A stretch of DNA of 64,000 nucleotides from Sphingopyxis microcysteis (lineage in GTDB: Bacteria > Pseudomonadota > Alphaproteobacteria > Sphingomonadales > Sphingomonadaceae): positions 62,001-126,000 of the forward strand of contig NZ_JAANYY010000003.1 in assembly GCF_012274265.1 (NCBI RefSeq), in the 5' to 3' direction. The notes under the pieces are model-generated. The model made no database searches and had not been told where the DNA came from. It saw only the letters and a list, made by a program, of their open reading frames with translations. Both the position numbers and the translations under genes were made by a program. Positions 17,172 to 26,754 of the stretch are shown one piece after another (positions within the stretch are counted from its first letter, which is position 1; the number at the start of each line of letters is the position of its first letter).

Positions 17172-18704
17172 ATGCCAGGCAAGACGCAGAAATGGCTCGA
17201 CCGTGTCGAGCGCTGGGGCAACGCCCTGCCCGACCCGGTGTTTATCTTCCTCGGCCTGATCGCGCTGCTGGTCGCGGCGTCGGTCGCCGCAGCGCTGCTC
17301 GGGTGGAGCGCGATCAATCCGGTGAGCGGTGAGGTCCTGACTGCGAAGAGCCTGCTCTCGGCAGAGAATATCGGCAAGCTGCTCACCGAGATGCCCGATA
17401 CGATGGCGAATTTCCCGCCGTTGGGGCTGATCCTCGTCGTCATGCTCGGCGCCGCGGTCGCCGAGCGGTCGGGGCTGTTCACCGCGCTGATGAACCGCGC
17501 GATGCGCGGCGTCCCGAACCGCTTCCTCAGCCCCGCGATCTTCCTGATCGGCCTGCTGTCGCATCAGGCGGCCGACGCCGCCTATGTCGTGCTGATACCC
17601 CTGTCGGCAATCATCTTTGCCGCCGCCGGGCGCCACCCGCTGTCGGGGATCGCGATCGCCTATGCCGGGATCTCCGGAGCCTTCGCCGCCAATCTGCTGC
17701 CGGGCCAGTTCGACGTGCTGATGCTGGGCATCACCAAGTCGGCGACCACGCTGCTCGTCCCCGACCATATGCTCAACCCGCTCGGCAACTGGTATTTTAC
17801 CGCCGCGCTGGGGCTGATCCTGATCCCGGTCACATGGTTCGTGAACGACCGCATCGTCGAGCCGCGTCTCGGCGCGTGGACCGGCTCGCCGCCCGAGGGT
17901 GAGATCGAGGATGAGGCCGACCCGGGCGCCCAGCGCAAAGGCCTGCGCCGTGCGGGGCTCGCCGCGCTGGCGATCGCGCTGCTTTTCGCGGCCTTCGCGC
18001 TATGGCCTGGCTACACGCCGCTCGTCGACAACACAGCCGCCGGGCCCGCGCGGCTCGAACCCTTCTACGCCTCACTCGTCGCGGGTTTCATGCTGCTCTT
18101 CCTCATCTGCGGCTGGGTCTATGGCGCCGCGGTCGGCACGATCGGTTCGCACCGCGACGTCGTGAAGATGATGACTGAGGGGCTCGCGACGGTGACACCC
18201 TTCCTCGTCATCTCCTTCTTCGCCGCGCATTTCATCGCGATGTTCGCCTGGTCGAACCTCGGCCCCGTCATGGCGATCAACGGCGCCGACTGGCTGCGCG
18301 CACAGCAACTCGCGACGCCGCTGTTGCTGATCCTGCTGCTGCTCATGTCGTCGGTCTTCGATCTCGTCATCGGGTCGGCGTCGGCAAAGTGGAGCGCCAT
18401 GGCGCCGATCGTCGTGCCGATGCTGATGCTGCTCGGCATATCGCCCGAATTGACGACCGCGGCGTATCGGATGGGCGATTCGATCTTCAACATCGTAACC
18501 CCTGTCGCGTCGAACTTCGTCCTCGTCCTCGTCCTCGCGCAGCGCTGGCGGCATGATTTCGGCGTCGGGTCGCTGATCGCGCTGATGCTGCCCTTCTCGA
18601 TCGCGATCGGGCTGACGGGCCTCTGCCTCGTCGGCTTGTGGACCGGCTTCGAGCTGCCCGTCGGTCCGGGCGCGCCTGCGACCTATGCGATGCCCGCGCG
18701 ATGA
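17172..18704 (+). CDS. AbgT family transporter (p-aminobenzoyl-glutamate type)
   Basis: 510 residues from ATG 17172; a GTG at 17115 overlaps the receptor stop and would add 19 non-conserved residues. The N-terminal WLDRVERWGNALPDP is the start typical of AbgT proteins, followed by about 10-12 hydrophobic segments with SHQAADAAYVVLIPL, GANLLPGQFD-like (FAANLLPGQFD) and SAKWSAMAPIVVPM. The family carries p-aminobenzoyl-glutamate and related dipeptide-like compounds, and some members export sulfonamides. It overlaps the hydrolase gene by four bases. Import of an acyl-amino acid or dipeptide that the next gene product hydrolyses is the simplest reading. Confidence 0.92.
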   Translation: MPGKTQKWLDRVERWGNALPDPVFIFLGLIALLVAASVAAALLGWSAINPVSGEVLTAKSLLSAENIGKLLTEMPDTMANFPPLGLILVVMLGAAVAERSGLFTALMNRAMRGVPNRFLSPAIFLIGLLSHQAADAAYVVLIPLSAIIFAAAGRHPLSGIAIAYAGISGAFAANLLPGQFDVLMLGITKSATTLLVPDHMLNPLGNWYFTAALGLILIPVTWFVNDRIVEPRLGAWTGSPPEGEIEDEADPGAQRKGLRRAGLAALAIALLFAAFALWPGYTPLVDNTAAGPARLEPFYASLVAGFMLLFLICGWVYGAAVGTIGSHRDVVKMMTEGLATVTPFLVISFFAAHFIAMFAWSNLGPVMAINGADWLRAQQLATPLLLILLLLMSSVFDLVIGSASAKWSAMAPIVVPMLMLLGISPELTTAAYRMGDSIFNIVTPVASNFVLVLVLAQRWRHDFGVGSLIALMLPFSIAIGLTGLCLVGLWTGFELPVGPGAPATYAMPAR

Positions 18705-20539
18705 TCGAAACCGTGGATATCCGGATCGTCCGCAATGCGATGGTCCCGATGCGCGACGGGGTGCGTCTGGCAACCGACATCTACCTTCCGGCCGATGCGA
18801 CCGCGCTGCCCGTGCTGCTCGAACGCACCCCTTACGACAAGGAGGGCACCAATCACGCCGATTTTTCGGTCGCAGAGCCTGTACCGAAGTCGAAGCCCGA
18901 GATCGCTCGCCTTTTTGCCGCGCAAGGTTACGCCTTCGTCGTGCAGGATTGTCGAGGCCGTTACGGCTCCGAAGGCGTGTTCCGCAAATATATGTCGGAG
19001 GCCGAAGATGGCGCCGACACCATCGCCTGGATCATGGCACAACCATGGTGCAACGGCCGCATCGGCACGCTCGGCCTGTCCTATGGCGCGCATGTGCAGG
19101 CTGCGCTCGCGACGCTCGACCCACCCGGTCTCGCGGCAATGTTTCTCGATTCGGGCGGCTTTTCGAGCGCCTATCACAGCGGCATCCGTCAAGGCGGCGC
19201 CTATGAGCTCAAGCAACTCACTTGGGCGCTGAAGCATGCACTGCTAGCGCCCGAAACGGCCGCCGATCCCGCGCGTCGCGCCGCGCTCGAAGCGGCCGAC
19301 ATCGGCGAATGGATCGGCGTCGAGAAATGGCGCCCCGGCCATTCGCCGATCAGCGCAGCTCCCGAATATGAGGATTTCATCCTCGAACAATGGCGCGAGG
19401 ACCGCTTCACCGATTTCTGGAAACAGCGCGGCCTGTATGCGCGCGGCTGGTACGACGCTTTCTCCGACGTCCCGATGGTGCATATGTCGAGCTGGTACGA
19501 TCCCTATGCGCTGACCGCGATCGAGAATTTCGCCGACCTGTCGGCGCGCAAGCAGAGCCCGATAAAACTGATCATGGGGCCGTGGACGCACGGCAAGCGC
19601 TCGCTGACTTATTCGGGCGATGCCGATTTCGGGCCGCAATCGACGCTCGACCATCTGTTCGGCGACTATGTCGCGCTCCGCCAGAGCTGGTTTGACCGGC
19701 ATCTGAAGGGAGTCGGACCCGATCCCCTGCCCGAACCCGTCTATCTCTTCACCATGGGCGGCGGCTCGGGACGACGGCTGCCGAGCGGGCGGCTCGACCA
19801 CGGTGGCGCGTGGCGGAGTGCCGCAAACTGGCCGCTTCCCGATATGCACATGACGCCTTTCCACCTGCACCCAGATGGAAGCCTGACCAAAGGGCCAGCA
19901 GGTACCGACGGCGCACGCAGCTTCGTGCACGACCCGCACAATCCGGTGCCGACGATCGGGGGCGCGATCGCCTCGGGCGCGCCGGTGATGGAGGCCGGCG
20001 GCTTCGACCAGCGCGAAGGCCCCGGCTTCTTCGGATCGCGCGAGCCCGGACGCGCACTCGCCGACCGGCCCGATATTCTGATCTTCGAAACGCCGCCGCT
20101 CGATACCGACGTCGAGCTGACCGGTCAGGCGGTCGCCGATCTGTTCGTCAGTTCGACCGCCGCCGACACCGACGTCATGTTCAAAATCATTGATGTTTAT
20201 CCAGCCAGCGCCGACTATCCGGAAGGCTATGCGCTCAACATCGCGCATGGGTTGCTCAGAATGCGGTTCCGCAATTCGTTCGAGGAACCCGGGCCCATGG
20301 AAGCAGGAAAGGTCTATCGCGTGCAGATCGCGTCATTCCCAATGAGCAATCGCTTCGCGAAGGACCACCGCATCCGCATCGAAATCGCCGGCAGCAATTT
20401 CCCGCATTTCGACATCAATCCGAACACCGACTGGCGGATCGAGGGTCTTACGCCGGTGACGGCGGAAACCAGCATCCACCTCGGCGCTGACCAGCCTTCG
20501 CATATCCTGTTGCCGGTCGTGCCGATCGAGATCGTCTGA
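18701..20539 (+). CDS. CocE/NonD family hydrolase (X-Pro dipeptidyl-peptidase S15 type)
   Basis: 612 residues from ATG 18701, overlapping the AbgT stop (ATGA). The alpha/beta-hydrolase domain begins with MVPMRDGVRLATDIYLP and has RTPYDKEG; the nucleophile elbow GTLGLSYGA carries Ser127. The acid is probably the Asp in HMSSWYDPYALTA and the His that in MGPWTHGKRS. The C-terminal third, from about residue 380, is the jelly-roll domain (ELTGQAVADLFVSSTAADTD). Enzymes of this type cleave X-Pro dipeptides, cocaine-like esters or glutaryl-cephalosporins. No signal peptide is seen, so it acts in the cytoplasm after AbgT uptake. The usual GMSY-type elbow is here GLSY, a mild variation. Confidence 0.9.
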   Translation: MIETVDIRIVRNAMVPMRDGVRLATDIYLPADATALPVLLERTPYDKEGTNHADFSVAEPVPKSKPEIARLFAAQGYAFVVQDCRGRYGSEGVFRKYMSEAEDGADTIAWIMAQPWCNGRIGTLGLSYGAHVQAALATLDPPGLAAMFLDSGGFSSAYHSGIRQGGAYELKQLTWALKHALLAPETAADPARRAALEAADIGEWIGVEKWRPGHSPISAAPEYEDFILEQWREDRFTDFWKQRGLYARGWYDAFSDVPMVHMSSWYDPYALTAIENFADLSARKQSPIKLIMGPWTHGKRSLTYSGDADFGPQSTLDHLFGDYVALRQSWFDRHLKGVGPDPLPEPVYLFTMGGGSGRRLPSGRLDHGGAWRSAANWPLPDMHMTPFHLHPDGSLTKGPAGTDGARSFVHDPHNPVPTIGGAIASGAPVMEAGGFDQREGPGFFGSREPGRALADRPDILIFETPPLDTDVELTGQAVADLFVSSTAADTDVMFKIIDVYPASADYPEGYALNIAHGLLRMRFRNSFEEPGPMEAGKVYRVQIASFPMSNRFAKDHRIRIEIAGSNFPHFDINPNTDWRIEGLTPVTAETSIHLGADQPSHILLPVVPIEIV

Positions 20540-20541
20540 CC

Positions 20542-21477
20542 GTGCGCAAACCGATCGCACCGGCCGGGGTGGAACCCGACAAGGACGTCAGTTTTCGGGC
20601 GCTCCGCGTCTTCGCCGAGATCATGCGCACCGGATCGGCGACTGCGGCGGGCAAGCAATTGTCGCTCTCACAGCCTGCGGTTAGCCGTCTGATCGCCCAG
20701 CTCGAGGCACAGGTCGGTTTCGATCTTTTCTACCGTGATCGCGGCAAGCTGGTGCCGACCGCCGACGGCACGAAGCTGATCCAGGAGGTCGAGCTGACGC
20801 TCGCAAGTATCGACCGGTTCAACAGCCTCGTCCGTGATATCGCGGGCTATTCGGCGGGAACGGTTCGGATCGTCGCGCCGCCGAGCTTTGCCGAGGGCGT
20901 CTTGCCCGAGATCGTCTCGCGCTTTCGCGAGCGTTTACCGGGGGTTGAGTTCAGCATCGATTCGCGCAGCGTAGAGACCGCGCGGACGATGATCGCAATG
21001 CGCTATGTCGACTGCGGCTTCGTCAAGCTGCCGACCGATGAGAGCGATCTCGCGATCGAGCAGATCGTGTCGAGCGGGTCTGTGTGCGTCATGCGACAGG
21101 ATCATCCGCTGGCCGGGATCGATACGATCACGCCCGCCGACATCGCGCAGCATCCACTGATCCTGCTTGGCGCCGGGCGTCATTGGCGGACGCAGGTCGA
21201 CACAGCTTTCGCCGCCTTCGGGCTCCGGCCCTCGGTCGCGATCGAGACGCATACACATGGTTCGGCCTGTGCGCTCGCGGCGCGTGGAAACGGGATGGCG
21301 ATCTTGAACGAACTTCTGGTGAAGCCTTATCTTCATGGATCGCTAGTGACCCGTCCGTTCGCCCCACCGATCATGCACGAATATGCTTTCGCGGTGTCAA
21401 ATGTATCGCGCCCCTCGCGCCTGACGCAGGAATTCCGGAACGAAGTGCAGGCCTATTTCTCATCCGCAGTCACATAG
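20542..21477 (+). CDS. LysR family transcriptional regulator
   Basis: 311 residues from GTG 20542, two bases after the hydrolase stop. The N-terminal winged helix (LRVFAEIMRTGSATAAGKQL, SLSQPAVSRLIAQLE) is classical, followed by a LysR substrate-binding domain with GTVRIVAPPSF. It is unusual that a LysR gene lies at the end of the operon it probably controls rather than divergent from it. The helix-turn-helix has the full SQPAVS recognition segment. Likely effector: a product of the AbgT/CocE substrate; not shown by the sequence. Confidence 0.9.
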   Translation: MRKPIAPAGVEPDKDVSFRALRVFAEIMRTGSATAAGKQLSLSQPAVSRLIAQLEAQVGFDLFYRDRGKLVPTADGTKLIQEVELTLASIDRFNSLVRDIAGYSAGTVRIVAPPSFAEGVLPEIVSRFRERLPGVEFSIDSRSVETARTMIAMRYVDCGFVKLPTDESDLAIEQIVSSGSVCVMRQDHPLAGIDTITPADIAQHPLILLGAGRHWRTQVDTAFAAFGLRPSVAIETHTHGSACALAARGNGMAILNELLVKPYLHGSLVTRPFAPPIMHEYAFAVSNVSRPSRLTQEFRNEVQAYFSSAVT

Positions 21478-21557
21478 AACGCATTGGCCGGTTGCGGTCA
21501 GTCGGCTTTTTGGAAATCAGAGCAGTAAGCTGCCGTTCCACCGCTTACTGCCGTCGA

Positions 21558-22211
21558 CTATGTGTGAATATTGACCTCACCACCGCAAGGCTCAGATTCC
21601 GTCTGGATAGTCGCGCGGCCGATGCTGAACCTCGCCTCGAGCATTTCGATTGCGGTGCGGCGTGTCGCGTTCATGTCGATGTTGTCGGATTGGGCAATGT
21701 GCGCCGTCAGGCTCGCATCGTCCCCGGCGATCGACCACAGGTGCAGTTCATGAACGTCGCTGACGCCGTCCACCTTTAGCAACGCGGACCGAATGGCCGG
21801 AAGATCAACTCCTCAAGGTACGCCTTGCAGAAGGATGCGGATCGTGTCGCGAAGAAGCAGCCAGGTACGCGGCAGCACCCATAGTCCAATGGCAATGGCG
21901 ACCATCGGATCGATCCAGAAATAGCCGGCAAAATGGATTGCGACCGCCGCGCCGATGACGCCAGGCGAGCCAAGCATGTCGGCCCAGACTTTCAGATAGG
22001 CGCCTTTGACGTTGAAGCTCGCATCCTTGCCGTCGGCGAGGATCCGCATCGAGATCAGGTTGATGGCAAGGCCGAGCCCCGCCGCGACCAGCATGCCGAC
22101 GGATTCGACAGGGCGCGGATCGAAGAAGCGACCGATGCCTTTCACGAAGACAAAACCTGCTACAACGAACAGGAGGATGGCATTGAAAGCGGCGGCAAGA
22201 ATCTCGAACCG
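21558..22211 (-). pseudogene. czcD: Decayed czcD-type cation diffusion facilitator
   Basis: A single reading frame on the minus strand carries CDF homology from RFEILAAAFNAILLFVV (starting at 22211) through FFDPRPVESVGMLVAAGLG, FNVKGAYLKVWADMLGSPG and GLWVLPRTWLLLRDTIRILL to the C-terminal domain VHELHLWSIAG...GGEVNIHT. Two defects are visible. The N-terminal ~80 residues (TM1-TM2 with the first metal-binding HxxxD) are missing, and a TAG stands right before the homology (22212-22214). An in-frame TGA (21813-21815) falls at GVP-stop-GVDL. CDF proteins export Zn, Co or Cd, so this was once the partner of czcCBA; it can no longer work as one protein. Confidence 0.85.
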
Positions 22212-22296
22212 CTAACACCCTCCAACTCGACAGTATTATCTTCGGTTCCGGTAGGCGCGGCGGGCACGGACCTGCCATGCCCGCGGCGCCACGACG

Positions 22297-25200
22297 CTAG
22301 GTTGTCGGCTTCGTATCGTCGTCGCAGACAAAGACCCGTTCACCGATCGCAGTGACGTCGGCGTAGTCGCCGGCCACATGCCTGTTGTGCCGACCGCGCA
22401 GCAGCAGATGGCTGATTGCAGGCATCACGAACAAGGTCAGCAAGGTCGAGGTGATCAGGCCGCCAATGACGACGATCGCGAGCGGCTTTTGTACCTCCGC
22501 CCCTGTTCCCGTCGCAAGTGCCATCGGTACGAAGCCGATCGCCGGGACGATACCCGTCATCAGCACCGCGCGCACCCGCTCCATAACGCCCTCGCCGATC
22601 GCGACATCGACCGCCCTTCCTTCGTTGATACGCTGGTTGATGCTCGCCATCACGACGAGTCCGTTGAGCACCGTCACGCCTGAAAGCACGATGAAGCCCA
22701 CCGCGGCCGATACCGAGAAGGGCAGGCCCGTCAGCAGCAGCGCGAAGACCCCGCCCGCCAGCGCCAGCGGGATGGCAGAATAGACGGCGATCGCTTGCCT
22801 TACGCCGCCGAGCGCCATGAACAATATGCCAAAGATCGCCGTGAAGATCACCGGAATGACGATCGAAAGCCGGGCCGATGCAGCTTGCAGATTTTCGAAC
22901 TGCCCGCCCCATTCGATGAAGCTTCCGGTCGGCAATTTGACCTCGGCGTTCACCTTCTCCTGTGCCTCGGCAACGAAGGAACCCAGATCATTGCCGCGAA
23001 CATTCGCCTGGACGACGACGCGGCGCTTGCCGTCTTCGCGGCTCACCTGGTTCAGGCCTTCAGAAAAGCCGAACTTCGCCAGCTCGCTGAGCGGGACCGA
23101 AGCGCGCGCACCGCCTTCGCCGGGTAGCAGCACCGGCAGCGCCCCTACCGCATCGAGGTCGTCGCGCGTGGCCCGGTCGAGGCGGACGACGATGTCGTAT
23201 CGCCGATCGCCTTCGAAGACGATCCCTGCCGCGCGGCCGCCGAGCGCTGCCGCCACCGTATCGCTGACATCCTGCAGGGTCAGGCCGTAGCGCGCGATGG
23301 CGTCGCGATCGAACTGGACGTCGAGGACGGGGAAGCCCGCGGTTTGTTCGACCTTGATGTCGGCAGCGCCGGGAACGGTGCTGAGGATCGCCGCAACCTG
23401 CTGCGCTGCGCGGCCCATTTCGTCGAGATCGTCGCCGTAGAGCTTGATCGCGATGTCGCCGCGAACGCCCGCGATCAGTTCGTTGAACCGCAACTGGATC
23501 GGCTGACTAATCTCGAAGGCGTTGCCAACGAGAGGCGCGAGCTTTTTTTCGACCCGTTCGATCACATCTTCCTTGGTGCTGACACCATCGGGCCAATCGT
23601 CCCGCGGCTTGAGGATGATGAAAGTGTCCGACGCGTTGGGCGGCATCGGATCGCTCGCGACCTCTGCCGTGCCGGTTTTCGAATAGATGAAGGCGACTTC
23701 GGGCAACGTCGACACTGCCTTTTCGACCTGCAATTGCATCTCCTGCGACTTGTTCAGCGAGGTCGAAGGGATGCGGAGCGCCTGCATCGCGAGATTGCCT
23801 TCGCCGAGCACCGGGATGAACTCGCTGCCGAGCGTGCCGAACACCAGCAGCGCGGCGGCGAAGGTCCCGCCGCCCGCACCGATCCACGGCCAGGGGCGCG
23901 CGATGACACGCTTCAGCAACGGCTCGTATCGCGCCTTCACCCAGGCGATGGCGCGGACCTCCTTCTCCGCGACCTTGCCGCGAATAAGCAGCGCCACCAT
24001 CGCCGGAACGAAAGTGAGCGAGGCGACGAACGCGCCCGCCAGCGCCAGCAACACGGTGATCGCCATCGGCGAGAAGGTCTTGCCCTCGACCCCGGTAAAG
24101 GTGAGCAGCGGCACGAACACCAGGAAGATGATCGCCTGCCCATAGATGGTCGGCCGGATCATCTCGCGCGAGGCTTCGAAAACCTCGTGCAGGCGCTCGC
24201 TCAGCGACAGCAGCCGCCCTTCAAGATGCTGCCGCTCGGACAATCGCCGGAGACAGTTTTCGATGATGATGATCGACCCGTCGACGATCAGCCCGAAGTC
24301 GAGCGCGCCGAGGCTCATCAGATTACCCGACGTGCCGGTGATGTTCATCCCCGTTCCCATGATGAGGAACGAGATCGGAATCACGAGCGTCGCGATGACC
24401 GCGGCGCGGAAGTTTCCGAGCAGCCAGAACAGGACCGCCGCGACGAGCAACGCCCCTTCGGCCAGATTCTTCTCGACCGTGCCAATCGTCGCATCGACGA
24501 GCTCCGACCGGTCGAGCACGGGCTTGACCACGATGCCGGGTGGCATCGACTTTGCGACCTCCTTCAACCGTTGGGCGGCGTCCGACGCCACGATCCGGCT
24601 ATTACCATTCGCGAGCATCAATACGGTGCCGACGACAAGCTCCTTGCCATTTTCCGACGCCGAGCCGGTCCGGAGTTCACCGCCGATCTGGACGGTGGCA
24701 ACGTCGCGGACCGCGACGGGGATACCGCCGCGGCTGGCTACCGTCGCGCGCGCGATTTCGTCGAGCGTGCGGATACGCCCGTCGGCGCGCACGAGGAACG
24801 CCTCGCCGCCGCGCTCGACGAAATTCGCACCGACCGAGATATTGGCGCGCTCGAGCGCGTCGGCGAGCTCGGAGAAGCTGATGCCGTAACTTGCCAGCTT
24901 CGTCGCGTCGGGCTGCACCACGAACTGCTTTTCATAGCCGCCGATCGAATCGATCCCCGCGACCCCCGATACCGAGCGCAATTGCGGCCGGATCACCCAG
25001 TCCTGCACCGAGCGCAGATATCCGAGCTTCGCAACGTCATCGACCAGGACTTCCCCGCTCGGCGTCATATAGGAGCCGTCGGGCTGAGGACCCGGCTTTC
25101 CGGCAATTCGTGGGTTGGCCCTGCTTGCGGACGGCGCAAAATCGACTGTGTACATCAGCACTTCGCCAAGGCCGGTCGAAACCGGCCCCATTTGCGGCTC

Positions 25201-25575
25201 GGCGCCTTCGGGCAGGCTGCCCTTGGCCTGCGCCAACCGTTCGGCCACCTGCTGCCGCGCGAAGTAGATGTCGGTGTCATCCTCGAAGATCACGGTGACC
25301 TGACTGAATCCATTGCGCGAGATCGAGCGCGATGTTTGGATGCCTGGGATTCCGGCCATGGCCGTTTCGATCGGGAATGTGACAAGGCGCTCGATGTCGA
25401 GCGGCCCGAGATTGGGTTCGACGGTGTTGATCTGCACCTGCTTGTTGGCGATGTCCGGGACGGCATCGATCGGCAGCTTGAGAAGCTGGGTGATACCAAA
25501 GGCCGAGACGATAAGGGTGAGGAGAACCACACCCCAGCGAAAGCGTATCGACGCATCGAGAAGTTTTTCGATCAT
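22297..25575 (-). CDS. czcA: CzcA-type heavy-metal efflux RND transporter
   Basis: 1092 residues, the normal size. Inner-membrane RND pump with the HME signature in TM4: LGALDFGLIVDGSIIIIEN, which keeps the two Asp and the Glu used for proton relay and divalent cation transport. Other landmarks are PIDAVPDIANKQVQINT at the N-terminus, RSISRNGFSQVTVIFED, and a second RND repeat starting near VIARPWPWIGAGGG. The DGSIIIIEN variant of the usual DGAVIIVEN points to Co/Zn/Cd or Ni (CzcA/CnrA) rather than Cu/Ag pumps. It follows czcB by one base and forms the tripartite complex with CzcB and CzcC. It exports metal from periplasm or cytoplasm to the outside. Confidence 0.95.
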   Translation of the reverse strand: MIEKLLDASIRFRWGVVLLTLIVSAFGITQLLKLPIDAVPDIANKQVQINTVEPNLGPLDIERLVTFPIETAMAGIPGIQTSRSISRNGFSQVTVIFEDDTDIYFARQQVAERLAQAKGSLPEGAEPQMGPVSTGLGEVLMYTVDFAPSASRANPRIAGKPGPQPDGSYMTPSGEVLVDDVAKLGYLRSVQDWVIRPQLRSVSGVAGIDSIGGYEKQFVVQPDATKLASYGISFSELADALERANISVGANFVERGGEAFLVRADGRIRTLDEIARATVASRGGIPVAVRDVATVQIGGELRTGSASENGKELVVGTVLMLANGNSRIVASDAAQRLKEVAKSMPPGIVVKPVLDRSELVDATIGTVEKNLAEGALLVAAVLFWLLGNFRAAVIATLVIPISFLIMGTGMNITGTSGNLMSLGALDFGLIVDGSIIIIENCLRRLSERQHLEGRLLSLSERLHEVFEASREMIRPTIYGQAIIFLVFVPLLTFTGVEGKTFSPMAITVLLALAGAFVASLTFVPAMVALLIRGKVAEKEVRAIAWVKARYEPLLKRVIARPWPWIGAGGGTFAAALLVFGTLGSEFIPVLGEGNLAMQALRIPSTSLNKSQEMQLQVEKAVSTLPEVAFIYSKTGTAEVASDPMPPNASDTFIILKPRDDWPDGVSTKEDVIERVEKKLAPLVGNAFEISQPIQLRFNELIAGVRGDIAIKLYGDDLDEMGRAAQQVAAILSTVPGAADIKVEQTAGFPVLDVQFDRDAIARYGLTLQDVSDTVAAALGGRAAGIVFEGDRRYDIVVRLDRATRDDLDAVGALPVLLPGEGGARASVPLSELAKFGFSEGLNQVSREDGKRRVVVQANVRGNDLGSFVAEAQEKVNAEVKLPTGSFIEWGGQFENLQAASARLSIVIPVIFTAIFGILFMALGGVRQAIAVYSAIPLALAGGVFALLLTGLPFSVSAAVGFIVLSGVTVLNGLVVMASINQRINEGRAVDVAIGEGVMERVRAVLMTGIVPAIGFVPMALATGTGAEVQKPLAIVVIGGLITSTLLTLFVMPAISHLLLRGRHNRHVAGDYADVTAIGERVFVCDDDTKPTT

Positions 25576-25576
25576 C

Positions 25577-26743
25577 TCAATGCTCCGCCTCGCCCTTGCC
25601 GATTTCGGCCTTGAGCAGGAAGGCGCCCTTGGTCGCGATGATCGCGCCCGGTTTCACGCCGTCGATGATTTCGATGCGACCGCCGCCACGCTTGCCGGTG
25701 ACCACGGTTGTCGTCTGAAAGCCCTTCGCGGTCTTCACGAACACGACCTCGCGCCCCTCGACGGTCTGGACCGCTTCCTCCGGCAGCGCGATCAGCGTCG
25801 GCCCGGCTGCGCCCCGCGGCTTTATGCGGGCACGAAGACCCTGGCCCGGCGTCAGGCCGCCAATGCCTTCCGGCACTAACACGATCGTCGCGGTCTTGCT
25901 GTCGGGGTCGAGGCTGGGCGTCGCCGAACGGACGATTGCATTGACGCTCTCGCCGCCCAGCAGTTCGATGACCGCGGTATCGCCCGGCCGGATCCGCCGC
26001 GCATCGGCGGCGAGCACGGCGGCGTTGACCTGGATGCGGTTGGGGTCGGCGACGCGAAACAATTCGGTCCCTGCGAGCACATATGCGCCGAGCTTCGCGT
26101 CGGATTTGGTAATGCGTCCCGAAATCAGGCTGGTCACGGCGAGCGTGCGCCCGTCGCCCGAGACCTTGGCCGCCGACGCGGCCGATTGCGCACGCCGCGC
26201 CTCGGCGTCAGCCTCAGCGAGCGCCGCAGCCGCGGCTTCCAGATCCTGCCTGGCCGTGATGCGCGCGTCGAAGAGCTTCTTCTCGCGCGCATAGTTCGAT
26301 CGTGCGAGCGCCAGACGCGCGGTCGCCGAACTGCGCTCCGACGCGATCGCTGCCGCATCGCGGCTTTCCATGACCGCGACGACTTCGCCGGGTCTTACCG
26401 CGTCGCCCAACCGCCGATTGATCCGGATGATCGCACCGTCAGCGCGCGCTGTCAGAATGGCCTCGCCCTCCGGCGTCGCCGCGACGACCCCTTGCGCCAG
26501 AATCTCCGATTCCAAGCCACCGGCCTGGACCGTCTCCGTCAGGATCCCCGCGCCTTTGGCCCGGGCTTCGCCCATCAATATCTGGCCTTTGACATGGTCC
26601 TCTTCTTGCCCAGCCGGCTCCGCCACCGGTGCAGCCGCTGGCGGGGCCAACGACCGGCCGATAAGCACCCCGCCGCCGCCGAGGATCAAGGCTCCGACCG
26701 CGGCGGCGACAATCAGGCGATTCCTGTGTTCGAATATTTGCAT
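25577..26743 (-). CDS. czcB: CzcB-type periplasmic adaptor (membrane fusion protein)
   Basis: 388 residues. A single N-terminal hydrophobic segment (residues 10-31) anchors it in the inner membrane. Then follow a barrel-sandwich (lipoyl) half EAILTARADGAIIRINRRLG, a long helical hairpin rich in Ala/Arg/Glu (residues about 130-200) and the beta-barrel part with TELFRVADPNRIQVNA. The Glu-rich EPAGQEEDHVKGQILM stretch after the anchor is typical of the CzcB group, some of which bind Zn near the N-terminus. It links CzcA to CzcC. The stop is one base before czcA. Confidence 0.93.
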   Translation of the reverse strand: MQIFEHRNRLIVAAAVGALILGGGGVLIGRSLAPPAAAPVAEPAGQEEDHVKGQILMGEARAKGAGILTETVQAGGLESEILAQGVVAATPEGEAILTARADGAIIRINRRLGDAVRPGEVVAVMESRDAAAIASERSSATARLALARSNYAREKKLFDARITARQDLEAAAAALAEADAEARRAQSAASAAKVSGDGRTLAVTSLISGRITKSDAKLGAYVLAGTELFRVADPNRIQVNAAVLAADARRIRPGDTAVIELLGGESVNAIVRSATPSLDPDSKTATIVLVPEGIGGLTPGQGLRARIKPRGAAGPTLIALPEEAVQTVEGREVVFVKTAKGFQTTTVVTGKRGGGRIEIIDGVKPGAIIATKGAFLLKAEIGKGEAEH

Positions 26744-26754
26744 GATGGATGTTC

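Noticed and set aside
21481..21520. Terminator after the LysR gene (short stem followed by TTTTT)
   Set aside because: Only a four-base stem with a long loop could be drawn; too weak to call.
23344..25614. Long open frame on the plus strand opposite czcA (756 codons)
   Set aside because: It is antisense to a well-conserved pump gene, has an Arg/Asp-rich composition without domain motifs, and is an effect of high G+C content.
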